Assembly (NCBI GenBank): GCA_002309015.1
Contig: DBWM01000039.1
Span: 1 to 26,126, forward strand
Direction of reading: 5' to 3'
Source: Myxococcales bacterium UBA1238
GTDB taxonomy: Bacteria > Myxococcota_A > Bradymonadia > UBA7976 > UBA1532
DNA length: 26,126 bases
Shown: in pieces, positions 21,115 through 26,126 of the stretch
Position numbering within the stretch: position 1 is the first letter of the stretch
How the letters are laid out: each line of letters starts with the position of its first letter
Program-made: the position numbers and the translations under genes
The notes under the pieces: generated by a model
The model's database searches: none
Told to the model about the DNA's origin: nothing
What the model saw: only the letters and a program-made list of their open reading frames with translations

Positions 21115-22692
21115 TTACGGCGAAGGCACAGACCCCAGGAGCGCCTTCAGATCGCGATCGTTGAACTGGATTCCGCCCCCGATAAACCAGTCGGTGTAGT
21201 CCTTGTTGAGCAACTCGTCGATGCCGGCCGCCAGATAGAGATAGGTGAAGAAATTGTACGTGGCCCAGAACTTGAGATGCGGGTTGACGTTTTCTGCAAA
21301 GCCAAACAAATCCGTAGAAATCTGCAAATCGTCGCCGAGCAGATGGACATCCAGACCGACGCCGCCGGTGCTCTCGATGATGCCCACGCGCCCCGTAAAC
21401 ATGTAGATGCGCTTGGCGAATTCGAGCGAGAAGCGGAAGGTATCTTCGGTGATCGTCTCCTGGGTGTGCACGACGGGATCTTCGGTGGAATCGGTGGTGC
21501 GCGTGATCGTTTCGCGGAATTTGGTGTTGCCGCGCGGATCGTCGACCAATTGCAGCAGGTAATATTTATCGGGACGCGGTTGCAGCATCAAAGATACGTA
21601 ATTCTTTGAGTTTTTAGATTGCATGTAATATTCGCTGCGGATGGCGACGATGGTTTGCAGGCGCAAGAGCCCGGAAATGTAGTCTTTTCCCTCGTCCACG
21701 AGCTCGGTCACCGTGTCGATCAGATGGCCGTCGTTGACCAGGCGGCCGATGGATCCGTCGCCTTCGTCGATCTTCTGGACGATCGAATTGGTGTGGGCCA
21801 GGGTGTTGTCGAGGTGATTGAGCGCGCTCTGCAGGCGACCCACAGCCCCTTTTCCTCCATCGCCTGCGCCACCGGAGGCCACTTTGACGCCATCCCCGGA
21901 ACCCTCTTCGGAATCATCGCCAGGCTTTGAAGCTCCACCCGTATCGCCCACCGCATCGCGCACGTTTTCCACGATCACGCGGGCATTTGAAGCCACCTTT
22001 TCGGCGTCCTTCATGATCCCTTTGGCGCTGCCCTTAAAATCTTTGACGAACGCTTTGGCATCGGCGGCCATCACCCTGGCGTCGGCGGAAACCTTTTCGA
22101 CGTTGTTGATGATGCGATCGACCTTATGACCATTTTCGCCGATGACTCTTTGCAGCTCGCTGACCGTGTTGTTTAATTTATCAAGGATTTCAACGATTTT
22201 GTCTTCGCCCTGCCGCTCGCCCACGATGCGTTTGAGGGATGCGGTCACGTCGCGCACGTTTTCTACGATCACCTTGGCTTCGTTCAGCAAATCCGAGGTG
22301 TCGGCGTCATAATCGACGAGCGTAATCTGATCGCCGTCTTTGAGCGGCTCCCCTAAGGCGCCAGGCGAAAGCTGGATGAAATATTCGCCGAGCAGGCTGG
22401 CGGAGCGCTTTGCGATATGCGTCTGATCGGTCAGCGGCGTGTTGACCAGCATCCAGACTTTGGCCTGATCGCCTGCAAGCTCGATGTTATCGATTTGCCC
22501 TACCGTGATCCCGGCCACCACGACGCGCGTTTTGGCCGTCAGACCGCTGGCATCCCTGAAGAACGCCCATACGCGGTAACCGCTCGGATCGTCGCCGATG
22601 CCTTCGCGCACCGCGCCAAACATCCAAATCGACGCAGCCAGCGCAACCAGGACCACAAGGCCCACACTGAAGGGAGTAAATAACTTTTTCAT
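21115..22692 (-). CDS. mlaD: MlaD-type MCE protein with long C-terminal strand-rich domain, 525 aa
   Basis: An N-terminal anchor (about 9-27) precedes one MCE domain (about 38-115) with Y-R-V-W-A-F-F-R-D-A-S-G-L-T, V-V-V-A-G-I-T-V-G-Q-I and S-A-S-L-L-G-E-Y-F-I-Q-L. A long helical, probably coiled-coil region (about 130-245) and a Gly/Asp/Ser-rich linker (about 252-288) follow. Residues about 350-525 alternate polar and hydrophobic residues (R-S-E-Y-Y-M, Y-Y-L-L-Q-L-V-D-D, V-G-L-D-V-H-L-L, G-G-G-I-Q-F-N-D-R-D-L-K-A-L-L-G) and look like beta strands. MCE proteins bind phospholipid and bridge the periplasm. The ATG overlaps the mlaE stop by one base (TGATG). No mlaF ATPase gene is adjacent. Confidence 0.9.
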   Translation of the reverse strand: MKKLFTPFSVGLVVLVALAASIWMFGAVREGIGDDPSGYRVWAFFRDASGLTAKTRVVVAGITVGQIDNIELAGDQAKVWMLVNTPLTDQTHIAKRSASLLGEYFIQLSPGALGEPLKDGDQITLVDYDADTSDLLNEAKVIVENVRDVTASLKRIVGERQGEDKIVEILDKLNNTVSELQRVIGENGHKVDRIINNVEKVSADARVMAADAKAFVKDFKGSAKGIMKDAEKVASNARVIVENVRDAVGDTGGASKPGDDSEEGSGDGVKVASGGAGDGGKGAVGRLQSALNHLDNTLAHTNSIVQKIDEGDGSIGRLVNDGHLIDTVTELVDEGKDYISGLLRLQTIVAIRSEYYMQSKNSKNYVSLMLQPRPDKYYLLQLVDDPRGNTKFRETITRTTDSTEDPVVHTQETITEDTFRFSLEFAKRIYMFTGRVGIIESTGGVGLDVHLLGDDLQISTDLFGFAENVNPHLKFWATYNFFTYLYLAAGIDELLNKDYTDWFIGGGIQFNDRDLKALLGSVPSP

Positions 22693-23513
22693 CAGAACAT
22701 GATCGCTGTGAGAAAGTAATCAGAAATCAGGATGAGCACGCTGGACGCGACGACCGATTGAGTGGTCGCGATGCCCACACCGCGGGCGCCGCCGGTGGCA
22801 TAGAAGCCTTTGAAGCATCCGATCAGCGTCAGCATGCCGCCAAAAACGCACGCCTTGATCAACCCCGAAGAGAGATCTTTGGGATCGATGAGCCAGTAAA
22901 CATTGGAAAGAAAGGAACCTTCGTCGATGTTCAGCATGACGACGCCTACAAAATAGGAGCCTATCATGCCCACCAGCGTAAACAGCGCGCAGAGCGCAGG
23001 CACCATCACCAGCCCCGCGATAAATCGAGGCACCACAAGGTATTGCACGGGGTTGACCGCCATCGTTTCCATCGCATCGATCTGCTCGGTGACGCGCATG
23101 GTGCCGATCTCGGTCGCGATGCCCGATCCCGCGCGGCCGGTTACCATCAGTCCGGTCAGCACAGGCGAAAGTTCGCGCGCAAGCGAGATGGCGACCGTCA
23201 TGCCCACCATGCTTTCGGCGTTAAACATGCGAAACGCGACCGCACTCTGAAGCGTGAAGACTGCGCCCGTAAAGACCCCCGTCAGCAGCACGATAAAGAG
23301 GCTGCCAACACCCACAAACTCCATCGCCGACAGCAAAATACCGATACGATACGGCGGTCTGATGGCCCATATCAGCGTCGAAAAAAACAGCATCGAAAAG
23401 CGACCGAGCCCCTCGATGAGGCCGATCGTCCAGCTGCCTAGCTTTTCAATTAACTTCTTCAAACCCGCACGTCGGGCGCCAGGCTTTGATCCGGCGCCTC
23501 CCAAAAGAGTCAC
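22692..23513 (-). CDS. mlaE: MlaE-family ABC transporter permease, 273 aa
   Basis: This is a typical MlaE/YrbE permease: G-V-F-T-G-A-V-F-T-L-Q, then R-E-L-S-P-V-L-T-G-L-M-V-T-G-R-A-G-S with I-A-T-E-I-G-T-M-R-V-T-E-Q-I-D-A-M-E and several transmembrane helices, ending F-K-G-F-Y-A-T-G-G-A-R-G-V-G. It forms the membrane channel of lipid transporters with an MlaF ATPase and an MCE protein. GTG 23513 is the longest start; an in-frame TTG at 23462 would give 256 aa, closer to the usual size, and would be downstream of the TTGACA box at 23539-23544. It is divergent from trkA. Confidence 0.92.
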   Translation of the reverse strand: MTLLGGAGSKPGARRAGLKKLIEKLGSWTIGLIEGLGRFSMLFFSTLIWAIRPPYRIGILLSAMEFVGVGSLFIVLLTGVFTGAVFTLQSAVAFRMFNAESMVGMTVAISLARELSPVLTGLMVTGRAGSGIATEIGTMRVTEQIDAMETMAVNPVQYLVVPRFIAGLVMVPALCALFTLVGMIGSYFVGVVMLNIDEGSFLSNVYWLIDPKDLSSGLIKACVFGGMLTLIGCFKGFYATGGARGVGIATTQSVVASSVLILISDYFLTAIMF

Positions 23514-23515
23514 AT

Positions 23516-23544
23516 CCGTAAGCCTTTACCGGGTCTGATGTCAA
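23516..23544 (-). promoter_or_regulatory. Possible mlaE promoter
   Basis: On the minus strand TTGACA (23544-23539) is followed after 17 bases by TTACGG (23521-23516), a poor -10 box. If used, transcription begins at about the GTG at 23513, implying a leaderless message or the downstream TTG start at 23462. Confidence 0.3.
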
Positions 23545-23559
23545 CCTTGCGCCATGTAT

Positions 23560-23593
23560 CACAATTGCTCAGATTGCAAACTTATGCTAAGTG
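23560..23593 (+). promoter_or_regulatory. Possible trkA promoter
   Basis: Two readings are possible: TTGCTC (23565-23570), 17 bases, TAAGTG (23588-23593); or a good TATGCT -10 box (23583-23588) with no clear -35 box. Either gives a 20-30 base leader before trkA. Confidence 0.35.
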
Positions 23594-23617
23594 AGCGCGT
23601 TTTTGGGAGAGAAATCC

Positions 23618-24985
23618 ATGCGCATTCTCATCGTGGGTGCGGGTCAGGTCGGATACAACATCGCCGCGCGTCTGGTCGAAGAAAACCACGACGTGATCAT
23701 GATCGAGCGCGATGAAGAGGTTTTAAAGAAGGCGACCGACAATCTCGACATCAAGGGCATTCGCGGACATGGAGCCCGCCCCAAAGTCCTCGATCAGGCG
23801 GGCATCGGCGACGTCGACATGCTGCTTGCGGTCACCAACTCCGACGAAGTCAACATGGTGGCCTGCATCAACGCCTCGATTCTGGGCAAACCCGGCATCA
23901 TCAAAGTGGCCCGCGTCCGCGATGAAAGCTACCTCGATCCGAGGCTCTCGCAGGACAAGCGACTGCCCATCGATCTCGCGATCAACCCCGAGCGCGTAAC
24001 CGCCGATAAGATCCTGTATTTATTGCGTTTTCCTTCGGTCAACGACGTCAGCGACTTTGCTCAGGGCAAAGCCAAACTGATCGGCATTCAAATCGAAGCG
24101 ACGAGCCATCTTGCAGGCCTCCGGTTCATGGAATTCGGACGCCGTTTTTTGGGCTTAAGCTTTTTGGTGGGCGCCATCCAGCGTGGAAAAGACGTCATCA
24201 TTCCGCGGGGTTCCGACGTTGTGCTGCCCGGTGACGAGATCTTTGTGGTGGTCAAAAGCGAAGATGCGGATCTGGTTTTGACCGGCCTCGGCATTCCCGC
24301 GATCACCGTCTCGCGGGTTATGATCTCGGGCGCCACACGCCTGGGGCGCTATCTGGCCGAAGATTTGATCGAGACCGGCATGCATCCCAAGGTGATCGAT
24401 CCCGACGCACAACACGCGCGATTCCTGGCGAACGCCCTTCCGGAGGCGACGGTGCTTTGCGGGGAGCCGACCGACGCATCGCTGCTTGAGCAGGAAAATA
24501 TCTCTGAAATGCAGGCGTTTATCGCTTGTTCGAGCAACGAAGAGACCAACGTGATGTCGGCCCTTTTGGCGCAGCGGCTCGGTGCGGAACGACTGATCGT
24601 GACCACCAACCGCCCCGACTACCAGCCCCTCGTCCGCAGCATCGGCGCCGATGTCTCGTTAAGCCCGCAGCAGGTGGCGATCAGCTCGATCCTACATTTT
24701 ATCCGGCATGGCCATGTAATCGCCGCTCAGGCCCTCGGACACGACAGCACCGCCGAGGCGATCGAGTTTGAAGCGCAGCTCTCTTCGGAAGCGGTGGGGG
24801 TTCCTTTGCGCAATCTGCGCCTGCCCCAGGGCTGCCTGATCGCCTGCATCGAGCGCGAAGGTCAGGTGATCGTGCCCCGCGGTGATTCGGTCATCCAGGA
24901 TCGCGATCACGTGCTCGTCATCGCGCAGCATCACTCGATTCCGGCGATCGAAAAGATGCTGGCGCGAGGGAAGGATGTCCGATGA
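23618..24985 (+). CDS. trkA: Trk potassium uptake regulatory subunit TrkA, 455 aa
   Basis: ATG 23618 (GGAGAG site upstream) gives the NAD-binding start M-R-I-L-I-V-G-A-G-Q-V-G-Y-N-I-A (G7, G9, G12). The protein has two RCK units, each with an RCK-N Rossmann domain (about 1-120 and 230-350) and an RCK-C domain (about 140-220 and 365-450), as expected for full-length TrkA (about 458 aa). TrkA is a cytoplasmic ring that gates TrkH in response to nucleotides. It overlaps the trkH start by ATGA. The second Rossmann opens V-M-I-S-G-A-T-R-L-G-R, with the serine-alanine variation commonly seen. Confidence 0.96.
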   Translation: MRILIVGAGQVGYNIAARLVEENHDVIMIERDEEVLKKATDNLDIKGIRGHGARPKVLDQAGIGDVDMLLAVTNSDEVNMVACINASILGKPGIIKVARVRDESYLDPRLSQDKRLPIDLAINPERVTADKILYLLRFPSVNDVSDFAQGKAKLIGIQIEATSHLAGLRFMEFGRRFLGLSFLVGAIQRGKDVIIPRGSDVVLPGDEIFVVVKSEDADLVLTGLGIPAITVSRVMISGATRLGRYLAEDLIETGMHPKVIDPDAQHARFLANALPEATVLCGEPTDASLLEQENISEMQAFIACSSNEETNVMSALLAQRLGAERLIVTTNRPDYQPLVRSIGADVSLSPQQVAISSILHFIRHGHVIAAQALGHDSTAEAIEFEAQLSSEAVGVPLRNLRLPQGCLIACIEREGQVIVPRGDSVIQDRDHVLVIAQHHSIPAIEKMLARGKDVR

Positions 24986-26126
24986 AAATCCTCGGGCAAC
25001 CCGCCGTATCGCGAGGCATGCTCCTTTGCGGCCTGACGGGCGCGATGATCCTTTTGCTCGCAATCTCGATGGTGCCCTGCATTCTGATCGCTCTTTACGA
25101 TAACGCACCGGATTTACAGGGTTTTCAGCTTTCAGCTGCAGCGAGCGCAATCTTCGGACTCGTCCTGCTCGGCTTCAGCTTTAAGGCCTTTGGAAAGGTC
25201 CAAATCGGCCACAGAGAAGGCTTTTTGATCGTTGCGGGCGGCTGGATCTGTGCCGGTCTCATCGGCGCGCTGCCCTTTTGGTTTTATGCCCATTTCTCGC
25301 CGGATCAAATCTGCGACGCCCTGATCAAACCGGGCGATCCGTTGCCGGTGGGCTACGAATTCTGCAGCTTTACGAACTCCGCTTTTGAATCCTTTGCGGG
25401 GTTCTCGACCACCGGCGCGAGCATCCTTCAGGACGGCCTTTGGGAGAGCGCTGACGGCCTGATGGCGAACGGCCAAGTCGGCCTCCCCCGAGGTTTGCTG
25501 CTCTGGCGCAGTCTCACCCAATGGCTCGGCGGGATGGGGATCATCGTTTTGGGCGTCGCGATCCTCCCATTGCTGGGCGTTGGCGGCATGCAGCTCCTTC
25601 GCGCCGAGGTCCCGGGCCCCACGACCGACAAGCTCGCGCCCCGCATCAAAGAAACCGCGCGCCTGCTCTATCAGGTCTACATCATCTTTACGCTCGCCGA
25701 GTTTGTGCTTTTGCTCTTTGGCGGGATGACGCCCTTTGAGTCGGTCTGCCACAGTTTTGCCACCATGAGCACCGGCGGATTCAGCACGCGCGGCACGAGC
25801 ATCGCCTCATTCCACAGCCCCTACATCGAATGGGTGATCTGCCTCTTCATGTTTTTGGGCGGCGTCAACTTTTCGCTCCATTTTGCGCTGCTTCAAAAGC
25901 GCTGGATCGCCTATTTCAAGGATCCGGAATTCCGCATTTACTGCCTGCTGGTCTTTGGCGGCATCGGGGTCGCATCCTTTGCCCTCTGCCACAGCGAGCA
26001 CCACTGGGAAGTCTGGGATGCCATCCGCTCGGCCGCGTTCCAATCCTTAAGCATCATGACGACCACCGGCTTTGCTACCGACGACTATGCCCACTGGAAC
26101 TACGCGCCCGGCGCCGTATCGGTGAT
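24982..26126 (+). CDS. trkH: Trk potassium channel/transporter TrkH, N-terminal 381 residues (truncated by window end)
   Basis: ATG 24982 overlaps the trkA stop (ATGA). The visible part has many transmembrane helices and three potassium selectivity-filter loops: A-G-F-S-T-T-G-A-S, A-T-M-S-T-G-G-F-S-T-R-G and S-I-M-T-T-T-G-F-A-T-D-D, together with the conserved W-R-S-L-T-Q-W-L-G-G-M-G-I-I-V-L-G-V-A-I-L-P-L-L-G-V-G-G. TrkH forms the membrane pore for low-affinity potassium uptake and works with TrkA. The final filter loop and C-terminus lie beyond the window. Confidence 0.96.
   Translation, partial: MKILGQPAVSRGMLLCGLTGAMILLLAISMVPCILIALYDNAPDLQGFQLSAAASAIFGLVLLGFSFKAFGKVQIGHREGFLIVAGGWICAGLIGALPFWFYAHFSPDQICDALIKPGDPLPVGYEFCSFTNSAFESFAGFSTTGASILQDGLWESADGLMANGQVGLPRGLLLWRSLTQWLGGMGIIVLGVAILPLLGVGGMQLLRAEVPGPTTDKLAPRIKETARLLYQVYIIFTLAEFVLLLFGGMTPFESVCHSFATMSTGGFSTRGTSIASFHSPYIEWVICLFMFLGGVNFSLHFALLQKRWIAYFKDPEFRIYCLLVFGGIGVASFALCHSEHHWEVWDAIRSAAFQSLSIMTTTGFATDDYAHWNYAPGAVSV

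Overview
The window reads as chromosomal DNA of a diderm (Gram-negative) bacterium, most like the deltaproteobacterial, myxobacterial or bradymonad lineages. This is inferred from gene content and synteny: a yceD-rpmF-plsX-acpP-fabF-rpiB-ribD-ribE-ribBA-ribH-nusB train, an lptE-holA pair, an nfeD-floA pair, Mla (MCE) lipid-transport genes, and large lipoproteins with Asp/Gly/Ser/Thr repeats. The DNA is GC-rich, and GATC/GCGATC words are conspicuously common. No rRNA, tRNA, insertion sequence, phage or CRISPR array was seen.

Layout. (1) 1-2152: a truncated repeat-rich lipoprotein (-), a small outer-membrane-barrel-like protein (+) and a second, larger repeat-rich lipoprotein (-). (2) 2353-5422: a DUF1284-type cysteine protein, a non-coding stretch carrying a degenerate 22-bp GATC-phased array, a DEDDh exonuclease, and a PpiC/SurA-type peptidyl-prolyl isomerase lipoprotein, all (+). 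(3) 5590-5989: rpsT with its own promoter and a strong terminator. (4) 11666 down to 6022 (-): nfeD, floA, a 58-aa overlapping small ORF, a 471-aa membrane-anchored protein, lptE and holA, apparently one operon. (5) 20962 down to 11878 (-): yceD, rpmF, plsX, acpP, fabF, rpiB, ribD, ribE, ribBX, ribH, nusB, a stand-alone M17-N-like protein and a signal-peptidase-like protein. Most are tightly packed, several with 1-4 nt overlaps, behind a near-consensus promoter. (6) 23513 down to 21115 (-): mlaE and mlaD without mlaF. (7) 23618 to the right edge (+): trkA-trkH potassium uptake; trkH is cut by the window end.

How the genes fit together. Region 5 couples fatty-acid and phospholipid initiation (PlsX, ACP, FabF) and ribosomal protein L32 with riboflavin synthesis (RibD, RibB, RibH, RibE) and NusB. 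The GTP cyclohydrolase II half of the RibB fusion has lost its zinc and substrate motifs, so GTP entry into the pathway must be encoded elsewhere. Envelope functions recur: LptE, PpiC lipoprotein, MlaE/MlaD, NfeD/FloA and the lipoproteins.

Most unusual items: the 22-bp GATC-phased array at about 2805-3069; a signal-peptidase-I homologue lacking both catalytic residues; the RibBX-type degenerate fusion; a small overlapping ORF at 8919-9095; and an MCE protein with a long C-terminal strand-rich domain. I did not identify a complete novel defence or mobile system here.
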